64,000 bases of DNA from AWTP1-13 sp963770295. GTDB taxonomy: Bacteria; Pseudomonadota; Alphaproteobacteria; Rhizobiales; Hyphomicrobiaceae. The notes under the pieces were generated by a model that was given only the letters and a program-made list of their open reading frames with translations, was not told the origin of the DNA and did no database searches. The stretch is taken from NCBI GenBank assembly GCA_963770295.1, contig CAVYPA010000012.1, positions 1-64,000 on the forward strand, given 5' to 3'. Of this stretch, positions 1 to 9,004 are shown piece after piece. Position 1 is the first letter of the stretch. Each line of letters begins with the position of its first letter. A program made the translations under genes and the position numbers.

Positions 1-104
1 CCTCTTCTAAAAAACCTCAAAGAATGCATGGCTCAGGACCACGACGGTCGGAGGCATCAATACCTTTACGAAGCGTCTGAAGCCAGAACATGAACAAATA
101 GGCG

Positions 105-2840
105 TCAGAACTTGACCTTGACCCCGCCATATACCGTCAGGGGGGCAGCCGGCGTGATCGTGCGCGGGTTCTCAAGGACCGTAGCATTGCGCCCGACGCC
201 GACCGGATCGCCTGCGACGTTGCGCAAGGCTTCGGCGTCGAAGTAGGTGCCGAAGGTCGCGTAGTCCTTGCGGAACAGGTTCTTCGCCAGGCCATAGATC
301 TCAACGTTGTCGGTGACCTTATAGCCGGTGCGCAGGTTGACCACGGCGTAGCCCGGCAGTGGCCGATCATCGTTGCCCTCGTCACCGCGGAAGAATTGGT
401 TCGACACGGCGATGACGTCGCCGCCAACCCGCCACTGCGGCGTCACCCAGTAGTCGAAACCTACTTTGAACCGATGGCTGGGAATGCTGGGGATGTGGTC
501 GCCCGGCCGCACTCTGGCACAGTTCGGCACCTCGTCCTCGGGGTCAACCGGCACAAAGGAGCTGCAGGGAACGCCGACGGGGGCGTCGGGAGAGGCAATC
601 TCCAGAGCATTGCGGAAGGTGGCGTTCACGAAGGCGTAGCTGGCGTACAGGAAGAGCCGGTCGGAGCGGTAGTTGACCGCGGCCTCCAGGCCCTCGCGCA
701 AGGTCTCGCCGCCATTAATGAAGAAGCCCCGACCCTGGATCGGACTGGCCACCGTCAGGATGTCGTCGCTCAAGAGCGTGCGGAAATACCCGAGGCTCCA
801 GCCGATGGTGTTGGTTCGTGGAGCACCCAACGCATCGCGGCCCGCATCCCCGGCAGCAAACTCGCCTCTGAGACCCGCTTCGATGGTCCGGCCCACGACC
901 TGCTTCAAAGGCGGATCGGAAACGAGGAAGTTCTCAAGCAGGCAGGGCCGCTGCGGATCGGCGCAGGCCAACTCGGCGGGCGTGGGGGCACGGTTGGATT
1001 CCGAATAGCCCGCATAGGCCGACAGCCCTGGCGCCAGCTTGTAGGTTGCGCCAATCATGGGGTTGAAGCGCTGGAACGTGTGATCGCCGTTGAGGGCGTC
1101 GCCCAGTTGGTCCTCAAGCTTGATGTTGGCAAGATTGTAGCGCCCGCCGACCGTGACGGCCAAGCGGTCGGTCACATCGAGCGTGTTCATGAAGTAGAGA
1201 CCGTAGTACTGGGTGCGGGCGATGAGATCGACCGGCGTCACCTCGACATCACCAGGGTCGAGATCAGGGTTCAGCGACTGGTCAATGATGATGCCGAGCC
1301 CAGAGATGGCGAGCGTGCGGGGATCGAGCACGCCAAGCTCGCTCTGTGACTTGACCCGCGCTCGGCCGAGATCAATGCTGGCACCGACCAGAAATTGATT
1401 GGGCCGATTGAACAGGTGCGCCTTGCTGACCGCCTGCAGTGCGCCGCCAAAGGAAAAGAAGTCGACGGTGACCCTGTCGTTGCCGCCGAGAACGGTTTGA
1501 TCGCCGTTGGGCAGGCTGGCGATCGGCACGTTGACGATGGCGCCGTTAGCGCGACGCCCGAACAACACGTCGTCCGGCTCCTGGAAGCAAAGGAGCCCCG
1601 CATTGGGTCCCGCGGGATCGCAGGCGATTGCCTCCGAGACGTTGCCGTCCGGTCGCTTCTGCTTAAAGCCGCGATAGTAGGCGTTGCCCGAGACCTTCAG
1701 GTGATCGGTGACGGACACCGAGCCCGTCAGGTTCACCATCTGCATGCGGTTGTCGAAGGATTGCGGCGAGGTGAACACGTTGGCACGCCGTTCGTCCACA
1801 AGTTCGAGCGGGGTCGGACCGACCACACCGAGGAACGTGTCGGCGAAGGTATAGCTCAGGTGAAACTCGGAGCCCGAGCCCTTGACGCCGATGTCGGCAT
1901 AGACCCGCTTGGCCTCGGCAGGCGAGAGGTCGCGCCAGCCGTTGTCGTCGATCCACTCGCCGGCAACGTAGGTTGCCCAGTTACCCCACTTCTGGCCGGC
2001 CTCGGCGGCAACCTCCTTGTGCCCAAAAGAGCCGAAGCGGCTGTCGACGGTGGCGCCCTGGAAGCTGAAGCCGTCCTTCATGATGACGTTGACGGCGCCA
2101 CCCAAGGCGTTGAGGCCATAGGCGGGGTTGTTGCTCATCATGACGATGTTGGCGATCGCGATCTGCGGGATCAGGTCCCAGTTCATGGCATCGCCGAACA
2201 CCTCGTTGAGGCGCACGCCATTCTGGTAGATGGCGAGCCCCTGGGGTGTTCCGTTCAGGGGTGACGCGGTGAACCCGCGGTACTGCAGATCGGTGGCCAG
2301 ACCGTTGCCGAGGGCCTCGTTGATGGTGGCGCTGGGAACGTAGGTGTTGATCGCCTCGGTAATGGACGGTGAACCTACCCGCTCAATCTGGGAAGAGTTT
2401 ATGACGCTGATGCCGGCGGGCACCTTGTCGACGGGCAGTTCGCTGCCGCCGGTCGGCGACATCGGCACCTCAAAGGCGCCTGCCCACGCGGGCGCAGCAG
2501 GTGGGCGCGGCACATCAACGAACGTGGGAGCTGCGGCCGGTGCTGCTGTGACGGGGGCAGGAGGAGGCCGGGAGACCTTCGTCTTCGGCGGCGCAATGAC
2601 TTCGAGCTTCGGAAGCGGAGGGCCCTTCTCGGTTGGTGTTGCCGTGGATGGCGGCGTTGCGGCCTTCTTCTTTGGCGCAATCACCTCGACTTTGGGTAGA
2701 GAAGGCACCGTTGCCGGCGCGGCGCTTGCTGGAGGCGATGGTTCTTGGGTCTCGCTAGACCCCTGCGTCTGAGCCAAAGCCAGATCAGCCACGGCGAGGC
2801 CGCTGACAATCACGGCTATGCTTCGCATGGAGATACGCAT
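105..2840 (-). CDS. TonB-dependent outer-membrane receptor
   Basis: A 911-residue outer-membrane receptor that would import a ligand using TonB energy. The N-terminus has a signal peptide ending near ALAQ, then a long Pro/Ala-rich linker (about residues 30-130) holding two copies of an LPK(V/L)EVIAP motif that may be TonB boxes. A plug domain follows (GISVINSSQIERVGSPSITE, then an ALGGAVNVIMKDG segment). The remainder is a beta-barrel ending in the typical aromatic C-terminus VYGGVKVKF. The length fits siderophore or hydrocarbon-type receptors. The start is an ATG preceded by a purine-rich GGGAAGGG site; a second ATG lies four codons inside. No ligand-specific neighbour is present, so the substrate is unknown. 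The reverse-strand ORFs over it are shadows. Confidence 0.93.
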   Translation of the reverse strand: MRISMRSIAVIVSGLAVADLALAQTQGSSETQEPSPPASAAPATVPSLPKVEVIAPKKKAATPPSTATPTEKGPPLPKLEVIAPPKTKVSRPPPAPVTAAPAAAPTFVDVPRPPAAPAWAGAFEVPMSPTGGSELPVDKVPAGISVINSSQIERVGSPSITEAINTYVPSATINEALGNGLATDLQYRGFTASPLNGTPQGLAIYQNGVRLNEVFGDAMNWDLIPQIAIANIVMMSNNPAYGLNALGGAVNVIMKDGFSFQGATVDSRFGSFGHKEVAAEAGQKWGNWATYVAGEWIDDNGWRDLSPAEAKRVYADIGVKGSGSEFHLSYTFADTFLGVVGPTPLELVDERRANVFTSPQSFDNRMQMVNLTGSVSVTDHLKVSGNAYYRGFKQKRPDGNVSEAIACDPAGPNAGLLCFQEPDDVLFGRRANGAIVNVPIASLPNGDQTVLGGNDRVTVDFFSFGGALQAVSKAHLFNRPNQFLVGASIDLGRARVKSQSELGVLDPRTLAISGLGIIIDQSLNPDLDPGDVEVTPVDLIARTQYYGLYFMNTLDVTDRLAVTVGGRYNLANIKLEDQLGDALNGDHTFQRFNPMIGATYKLAPGLSAYAGYSESNRAPTPAELACADPQRPCLLENFLVSDPPLKQVVGRTIEAGLRGEFAAGDAGRDALGAPRTNTIGWSLGYFRTLLSDDILTVASPIQGRGFFINGGETLREGLEAAVNYRSDRLFLYASYAFVNATFRNALEIASPDAPVGVPCSSFVPVDPEDEVPNCARVRPGDHIPSIPSHRFKVGFDYWVTPQWRVGGDVIAVSNQFFRGDEGNDDRPLPGYAVVNLRTGYKVTDNVEIYGLAKNLFRKDYATFGTYFDAEALRNVAGDPVGVGRNATVLENPRTITPAAPLTVYGGVKVKF

Positions 2841-3365
2841 ATCCCTTCCCCCCGAGGCTCAATGTTATGAGGACCGGACCCGCGCCTCAGACTTCCTTCT
2901 CTTGTTGATAGTGCCCGACAAATCCTTGGTTCGCTCGGCCAGTCAAGGCTTCTCACCTGCTAGGCCACGCTACGGGCCAACTTGATCACCGAACCGCGGC
3001 ACCGGCGCATCAGTCCCTGCTGCGGTGAGTGACAGTGGTCTGTTTGGGACGAAGCCCACGCGGTCTGCCAAGGTGTTCGTCGCGCCATGATGCTGCCGGG
3101 TGAGAGGTAGTCGCAGCGGGCTTTTAGTCAACACGGAGGCCCCACGGGGGATCTGGGCTCAACGCGAAGATCGCAACAAGTCGGCGACCTGTTGATCGCT
3201 CGGGGCCTTGATCGCTGCTGCTCCAGTTCCGCATGCATCGCGATAGTCGGACCCTTGCGCGCCGGTCGCATCTAGCTGAGACGCTCCGATCCACGCGCGG
3301 CTTCTCCATCACCTGCTAACCCGGCAAGGAAGTAGCCTCCCCGCCGGGGAAACAGTGTGAGCGTG
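2841..3365. other. intergenic region, no gene seen
   Basis: About 525 bases between the receptor start and the metallohydrolase remnant. The short ORF on the minus strand near 3124-3312 has Arg/Ser-rich composition, no ribosome-binding site and no recognisable motif. The receptor's promoter should lie here, but I could not pick out a convincing -35/-10 pair. Confidence 0.5.
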
Positions 3366-3918
3366 CTACGACTTCATATCCATGACCATTTGCATCGGTG
3401 CAGGATAGTAACGGAAGCCATCGCCATTCTTGGCTACATGGCCGTATCCTGGCCACGGGAATGATAAGCGATTAGCGGAATTTTTTGTGCGGCCAGCATG
3501 TCAAACCCACGTACACGAGTATTCGCGAATTGCTTGGGGTCCGTATCACAGGCAAACTCAATGCGGGGTTTTTCGACCAGCAGGATCTGGTGGTGCGTCA
3601 GATCGCCAATAGCCGCTAGCGCCTTTCCATCGGATGTGATCATGAAGATCGTATGGCCGACCGTATGGATTGAGAAAGTTGTCAGGTGAGCATCGCCGAT
3701 GTCTTCCTTAGTCGTGCCGAGGAACGCACCCGAAGGATCGCCGAGCGGAAGCGGGCCATCGGAAACAACCGACACCTGCATCTTGCCGTAATTGAAGCGA
3801 TAGAAGTATGGCGCCTGCTGATTGCTGAGCGGGGCCTTCGCGTGCGCAGAGCGTATATCGAAGCCTTGCATCGCGGCAGAGCCGGCAATTGCTGAGGCGC
3901 CCTCCGAGGGTCTTTATA
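3366..3918 (-). pseudogene. MBL-fold metallohydrolase remnant with internal deletion and frameshift
   Basis: Read on the minus strand, this begins with the end of a signal-peptide-like stretch (ASAIAGSAAMQGFD) and an N-terminal segment MQVSVVSDGPLPLGDPSGAF typical of exported MBL-fold hydrolases. It then jumps straight to a C-terminal part (TVGHTIFMITSDGKALAAIG, then GDLTHHQILLVEKPRIEFAC). The middle of the protein, including the HxHxDH metal-binding motif, is missing, so roughly a third or more of the gene has been deleted. Near 3460 one T is missing. Restoring it gives the expected ending YHFPWPGYGHVAKNGDGF and a stop at 3366-3368. A stop codon also closes the frame upstream of the signal-peptide remnant. 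This is a genuine relic, not only a sequencing error. Confidence 0.75.
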
Positions 3919-5065
3919 GATTGGCCGCCTTGAGCGGTGAGTCATACTAGTCCGGTAGATTTGCTAAGTCGGGAGAACAAAAGCGTGATCGCAGATATGT
4001 GTGGGGAGCTGGGGTCGGGCGGACCTATCTGATTTGTACGGAGGTTTGTGCATGCAAAGGAGTGCTCCCCCCCACTTGCTCATAACGAGGTTTGAGGCTG
4101 CAGTCCACAGACTGGGAGCACTGTCGTGAAGGAGGCAAGGATTGTCGACGTCCTCAAATAGATGGTGATCGAGCATCGTATGATTGTACGCCCGCCGATG
4201 ATCAAGCAAGAGCTCGACTTGGTGCGCAATCGGCGGGCACGAGGGTCAAGCACCTCCTCTTGGCCCGCTCTGTTACCGCTATCCTCTGGGGTGACGCGTC
4301 GCTAATCGTCGGTACGCTATCGTACCCACCGCAAGGCGCCCAGGCTAAGCTCCCGTACAGACAGAACGAGTTGGAGGGCCCACACTCGTGCTGCTTCCAC
4401 TGCTGCGGTGGCTGTCTCCAGTTTACGGTGCCTGCGACCGGCCACGCAGCACAAGGGGAAGGGGAGACCCTCGGCGGGTTCGGCCCTTAGCCTTTGGGTC
4501 TCTTAGTTCCCGCGCCCCTGGATGGCGGAAGCGAACCCTGAAGCGATCCCCACTTGAGTTCGTGCAGACATTCGTCACCCGTGGGTGGGCGGACGGCTGT
4601 AGAGGGGGGAGAGGACGAATGGCGGTTATTTCGGTTTGCATTTTTGCCAAGGAAGCAGCAAGCGCGTTACCCAATGCATCCCGCAATTCAGGGTAGGCGA
4701 TCCGGGTACACTCACGGACACCCGCCGAGTGGCAAGGTCTTCCAGCTCACGCGTCTCGCGCTCGGACTGTGTGGCTTAATGTTGGAGGCCGGACCGCGGT
4801 CCAAAACGGGCGTCGAGGTTCTCTGCCCACCCACAGTGCTTCGCAATATCTGGTCGGGCTCAGACAAGTGGTACCTCTGCAGGGGCATCGAGCTCTGAAC
4901 GAGCCCGCGAGATCCACGGCGCTGCTGATTGTGTCGCCGGATCATGTCACGGCAGCAAGCATGGTATGCCGGCAGGCCGCGAACGTTCCCAATCGGGAGT
5001 GGGAAATAGAAGACCGACCCGCCGTAGGGTCGGTCAATGAGTGTCCAGACTTTAGGGAAGCAAGA
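3919..5065. other. intergenic region, no gene seen
   Basis: About 1.1 kb with only short ORFs of unnatural composition on both strands (Cys/Arg/Pro-rich, no ribosome-binding sites, no motifs). No RNA gene or repeat was recognised. Confidence 0.5.
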
Positions 5066-5311
5066 TCAGAGACAACGATCCGCCGCTTCGATACAGGTGC
5101 CTTTGCGCAGAAGCCGATCGAAGCAGCATTTCTGGCTTGCTTTGCACACCCATGTTGTCGGAGTTCGCATGAGAAACATTGCAGGGGCAGTGCATCTCAT
5201 GTGGCGAGCAACAGGGCGGGCCATGCCGTCAGCATTAGCCGAATTGCCAAGGGGCAAGGTGAGAGACAGGGTAATCGCACATGCAAACGCTGAGATCCAA
5301 CGTGCCATCAT
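5066..5311 (-). CDS. small secreted Cys-rich protein
   Basis: An 81-residue protein with a clear signal peptide (MMARWISAFACAITLSLTLP, cleavage after SANA) and a short mature part with six cysteines (RCTAP, VCKASQKCCFD, GTCIEAADRC), consistent with a disulfide-bonded periplasmic or secreted polypeptide. The start is well supported: AAAGGAGGA sits a few bases upstream of two adjacent ATG codons (5311 and 5308). It stands alone between pseudogene remnants. No known family is recognised; function unknown. Confidence 0.6.
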   Translation of the reverse strand: MMARWISAFACAITLSLTLPLGNSANADGMARPVARHMRCTAPAMFLMRTPTTWVCKASQKCCFDRLLRKGTCIEAADRCL

Positions 5312-5548
5312 CGTCCTCCTTTAAGGGACGAATTCATAAAGTGAGCGCCGAATGGAGCCGTCACCCACTTTGCGAATCGTTAGCGGAACCCTCCACTGCA
5401 TCACCCCTAAACTGATTCGCAATCTAACAGTGTAACTTTTCGACACAAAAGATCGGGCCTGGAGACTTTCAATGCGCTTGCGGTCTCGATCCGCGCACGC
5501 TCCGAATATTTTGTCGACAGACCTCAGAAGCTCCCCTTTTCACTAGCC

Positions 5549-5993
5549 GTGTTTCTTGGCCAGGGAGCGCATTGCGGTGATGGGGCGCAGGGGCAAGTCC
5601 ACGCTCTTGAACCTACGCGCAGCGCCCGATGGACGTGGCGCTTGTTTCCGCAAATTTCTGTCCTGGTGAAACCGCTGTCGATGTTTCACAACGTCTATGG
5701 GCCGGCTCGACTGGCACGCGACCGCGTACAACCTCTACAACTTGGTGTGGCCCGCTGCCTGCGAGGTGGCCGAGGTGCGCGGCGTGCTCGAGCGCGTGGG
5801 TCTGGAGAAAGAAACTTGCAACCAAGCAGGGGCGCCGTCGGGAGGGCAGCAGCAGCGCACCTCGGCGGCTCGTGCGCTCTATCGCCGCCCGTCCCTGATC
5901 GGCGACGAGTCGGTGTCGGTCGGCCACCTGATGGGGCGGCACGCGGATGCCTTAGACTACCGAATGGATGGCCCGAAGGGGATCAATCTTTAG
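5549..5993 (+). pseudogene. phosphonate/selenate-type ABC transporter ATPase remnant (PhnC-like)
   Basis: A decayed ABC ATPase spread over several frames. A Walker-A-like stretch (VMGRRGKSTLLN) is encoded near 5575-5610. The motif VYMGRLDWHATAYNLYNLVW follows near 5690-5750. Then come VLERVGLEKE, the ABC signature SGGQQQRTSAARALYRRPS and a degenerate Walker B (LIGDESVS) near 5785-5920. The spacing, with most of the N-terminal half missing or out of frame, shows loss of function. The family resemblance is to PhnC-type ATPases. It lies upstream of a permease remnant and selD, and this clade of transporters is associated with selenium in other genomes. Confidence 0.65.
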
Positions 5994-6023
5994 GCCCTAC
6001 GATAGCGCCCCCGCGCCTGTTAT

Positions 6024-6272
6024 CTGGCCTACAATCTCTACCGCTGGAAGATCATCGTGCGCGAGAGCGCGATCTTTGGCATTCTTGGCGTGGCGACGCT
6101 GGGATATTACGTCGATGCCGCCATCTCAGAGTTGCACGTTGATGCTGCTGTGGTTCTGGTCCTGGCGAGTGTAGGTATGTGTGGTCTTATCGCCGTCCTG
6201 TGGCGAGGGTTGCGTAAGGCGCTTCGCTTCTTGATGCTAGCAACACGGCTCGCCGACGCACCGTCAAGATAA
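6024..6272 (+). pseudogene. PhnE-like ABC permease, C-terminal remnant
   Basis: The frame reads AYNLYRWKIIVRESAIFGIL, then GVATLGYYVDAAISELHVDA and a final hydrophobic segment, ending in LRKALRF and a short tail. This matches the end of phosphonate-type permeases (EAA-loop region, last membrane helix). Only about the last 80 residues survive, and no start or upstream permease body is present. It ends 13 bases before selD, so ATPase, permease and selD were probably once one operon. Confidence 0.65.
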
Positions 6273-6285
6273 GGAAGGGAACGCC

Positions 6286-7333
6286 ATGCATAGTCCGCAA
6301 GTTCGACTGACCAGTCTCGCCCACGGCGGCGGCTGCGGCTGCAAGCTCGCCCCGTCGGTCCTACAACAGCTTCTGGTCGATCAGCCCGCCGCGCTTCCCT
6401 ACAAGCAGTTGTTGGTCGGCAATGAGACAGCAGACGACGCTGCAGTCTGGCAGCAGGACGAGAATACCTGCATCATCGCCACCACCGACTTCTTCATGCC
6501 GATGGTCGACGACCCGCATGATTTCGGCCGCATCGCGGCCACCAACGCCATCTCTGACGTCTATGCCATGGGCGGAAAGCCGATCATGGCACTAGCGATC
6601 CTGGGGATTCCCGTCGACAAGATTCCGACCGAGATGGTGCGGCAAATTCTGAAGGGCGGAGCGTCCGTCTGTGCAGCTGCCGGCATCCCGGTCGCTGGCG
6701 GCCACTCCATCGATTGCCCGGAGCCCGTCTATGGCCTCGCCGTCATCGGCATCTGCCGGCCTGAGCATGTCCGCCGCAATGCCGATGCAAGGGCTGGTGA
6801 TGCGCTGAATTCTTACCAAGCCGATCGGTGTCGGCATTTACTCGGCAGCGATCAAAAAGGGCGAGCTTCCGCCCTCCGGCTACGCGGAGATGATCGCCAC
6901 CACCACGCTGCTCAATAGGATCGGCGCGGAGCTGGCGTCGGATAAGGATGTCCATGCTATCACCGATGTGACAGGTTTTGGTCTACTCGGCCACGCGCTC
7001 GAGATGGCTCGCAGCTCGAAGCTCGCTCTCGATATTCATAGCAGCGAGGTACCGTTGCTGACGCAGGCAGCGGGACTGGCACAGCAAGGTTTTGTTACGG
7101 GTGCCTCGCATCGCAATTGGGCAAGTTACGGCGCCGAGGTGCGACTGCCCACGGGTTATCCGGAGTGGCGGCGGCATCTGCTGACCGATCCACAGACTTC
7201 CGGTGGCCTGTTAATCGCGTGTGCGCCGGAGCGTGCCGCTGCGATCGTGCGCTCGACCAGGGAGGCGGGATATCCCACCGCACAGGTTATTGGCTATGCC
7301 AAGCCGGGTGCAGCCGGGGTGGAGGTCGATTGA
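6286..7333 (+). pseudogene. selD: selenophosphate synthetase, frameshifted
   Basis: SelD makes monoselenophosphate from selenide and ATP for selenocysteine and selenouridine synthesis. The N-terminal frame (from ATG 6286 with AAGGAAGG upstream) has the catalytic GGGCGCKLAP motif with both cysteines, then TTDFFMPMVDDPHDFGRIAA and GGHSIDCPEPVYGLAV. After GDAL the reading frame is lost. One extra A at 6808-6809 turns ATTCTT into AATTCTT. Removing it restores ILTKPIGVGIYSAAIKKGEL and joins the downstream frame to DVTGFGLLGHALEMA and DPQTSGGLL, ending at 7333. The restored length is 348 residues, normal for SelD. Apart from this base the gene looks intact, so the shift may be recent or a sequencing error. 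No selA, selB or selU gene is nearby. Confidence 0.88.
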
Positions 7334-7694
7334 GAAGGGGTCGCAGAGGTTTATGGCGGCGCCCGTCTGCCGCCGCCGGCGGCATGGACGATCAGTGCAA
7401 TCGCATCACCAGTCCTGGCCCGGAACGCCAAAGGATAAAATCCAGGCAGCGCAAGCGGGTGGGTGGGCTCGCAGTCCCTCATTCCGCGACAAAAAATCAG
7501 CCAAGGAGCAACCCGGTGCCCAAACACAGCTGATCCAGTGGCCATTTTCTACCTCAACTCGGAGCTGACCTACCTTTCCTTGATCGCTGGGCATTGCAAA
7601 AAGAGCCGAAATGGCCATTGATGTCATTGGCTGCCGAGACCCCCATAGGGAGCGCCGATCAACCTACCGTACGGAACAAAACTGCGAACCGCGG
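7334..7694. other. intergenic region, no gene seen
   Basis: About 360 bases between the converging selD and the Zn-ribbon gene. Small ORFs on both strands lack motifs or ribosome-binding sites. No clear terminator hairpin was found. Confidence 0.45.
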
Positions 7695-8966
7695 CTATCG
7701 GCTGCGGGCCCCAGGGACCGGCCTACCACAGCGCCAACAAGTGTCGGGATGGCAGGCGCGGCAGAACGCCTTGCCGCACCCCCGGCAGGGGGACTGGCCC
7801 TCGGCCGGCGTCAGATGCAGCCTTTCATCGCACACGATGCGTGTGCGCTCGGGGCTCTCGCCCCAGTCGCAAGGAGCAGGCTCCATGCGACGGGCCGCAA
7901 TATGCCAGTCCACGGCGATCGCCCGTTCACCCTTGCGCCGCTTGATTAGCAGGTTGTGCCGATAAACGGGCGCAATGACGACGAGCGACTGTACCCATTC
8001 CACCTTCACGGCCAGCGCATAGTTGTGTCGCAGGTCGTCGAGCTTGGCAGCGTATTCCCGTTCGATGGCGGCAATGCGCATGCGCTCACGAGCGATCGCA
8101 GCCGCAGACTTTTCCGATGCCTTCGCCGCCTCTTCATTCCCCTTCTTGCCCTTCCCGCCCGGTCCGGAAGCCCGTTCTAAGCCGGTGAGCTTGGTGATCG
8201 CAGCGTTCCGCAGCTCCTCGTGGTAGGCGTGCACGCGATCGCGGTCGCGGCGGGCGCGCCGCCGCATCGCCGTCAGGAACGGCTCAAGGTCGGCCCGCAC
8301 CAGACGTTCAACGATCGGTAGTGCGCGCATCGCAATCATGTCGGCCGGCCACGCCGCGCCCGCGGCTCTGATCGCATCCGGCGTTGACGCCTGCCAGCCG
8401 TCCGCGCGATCGAGCGAGCGCCGCAACGCCGCCACTAACTCGTCGTGGAGGACCGCTCCCGTCGTGCAATTGACGCCGAGCCACACGATGCCGTCGCGCT
8501 TCTCGTCGGAGATGGCCGTGTAGCGAAACGAAAGGAGCAGGCAATTACAATTGCCGAGCTCTACGGCTTTCAGGCGCCAAATGGCATTGGGCAGCTCCAG
8601 ACTGCCCGCGATCAGTCGCTCGGGGTTGTTCGGCGGAGCCGTTCCTTCCGGCAGCGCCATCTGCTGCATCGCGCTCCTGCCGCGCTCGCCGAGCAGGGCC
8701 CCGAGGCGGTCGAGCCAGTCATCTTCAAGCCCAATTGGGATCGAGCCGGGCTGCGCGCCGGCGCCGAAGCCTAGCCGCGCGAGGTCGGGCCAGCCGAACC
8801 GGGTTCGCAGCGCCTCGGGCGCCATGACGTCGAGGCAGCCGGGCTCCACGACGTCCACGATGGCGCCTTCGCTCTGCAGGAGATCGGACACGAAATCGCG
8901 CAGCGCAGTCATGCGATCGACCTCTTGGAGAAATCGGAAGTCGGCAATTCGCAAATTAGAAGGCAA
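7695..8966 (-). CDS. conserved protein with C-terminal zinc ribbon, helicase partner
   Basis: A 423-residue (or about 405 if it starts at the internal MTALRDFVSDLL) cytoplasmic protein. The N-terminal half is globular with no motif I recognise. About residues 245-335 are charged and probably helical, with a Gly/Lys-rich break (GPGGKGKKGNEE). The C-terminus carries a treble or tandem CxxC zinc site: CRGCGKAFCRACHPDTCWRC. It lies 38 bases downstream of the SNF2-like helicase on the same strand and is probably cotranscribed, suggesting that the two proteins act together on nucleic acid. Function not known; no enzymatic motif seen. Confidence 0.8.
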   Translation of the reverse strand: MPSNLRIADFRFLQEVDRMTALRDFVSDLLQSEGAIVDVVEPGCLDVMAPEALRTRFGWPDLARLGFGAGAQPGSIPIGLEDDWLDRLGALLGERGRSAMQQMALPEGTAPPNNPERLIAGSLELPNAIWRLKAVELGNCNCLLLSFRYTAISDEKRDGIVWLGVNCTTGAVLHDELVAALRRSLDRADGWQASTPDAIRAAGAAWPADMIAMRALPIVERLVRADLEPFLTAMRRRARRDRDRVHAYHEELRNAAITKLTGLERASGPGGKGKKGNEEAAKASEKSAAAIARERMRIAAIEREYAAKLDDLRHNYALAVKVEWVQSLVVIAPVYRHNLLIKRRKGERAIAVDWHIAARRMEPAPCDWGESPERTRIVCDERLHLTPAEGQSPCRGCGKAFCRACHPDTCWRCGRPVPGARSR

Positions 8967-9004
8967 AGGTAGATCACGACGAAGCTGAACCTAATGTCTG
9001 CTCC

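Noticed and set aside
396..2264. Two long plus-strand ORFs (317 and 289 codons) across the receptor gene
   Set aside because: They are antisense to a complete TonB receptor, lack motifs and arise from GC-rich codon bias.
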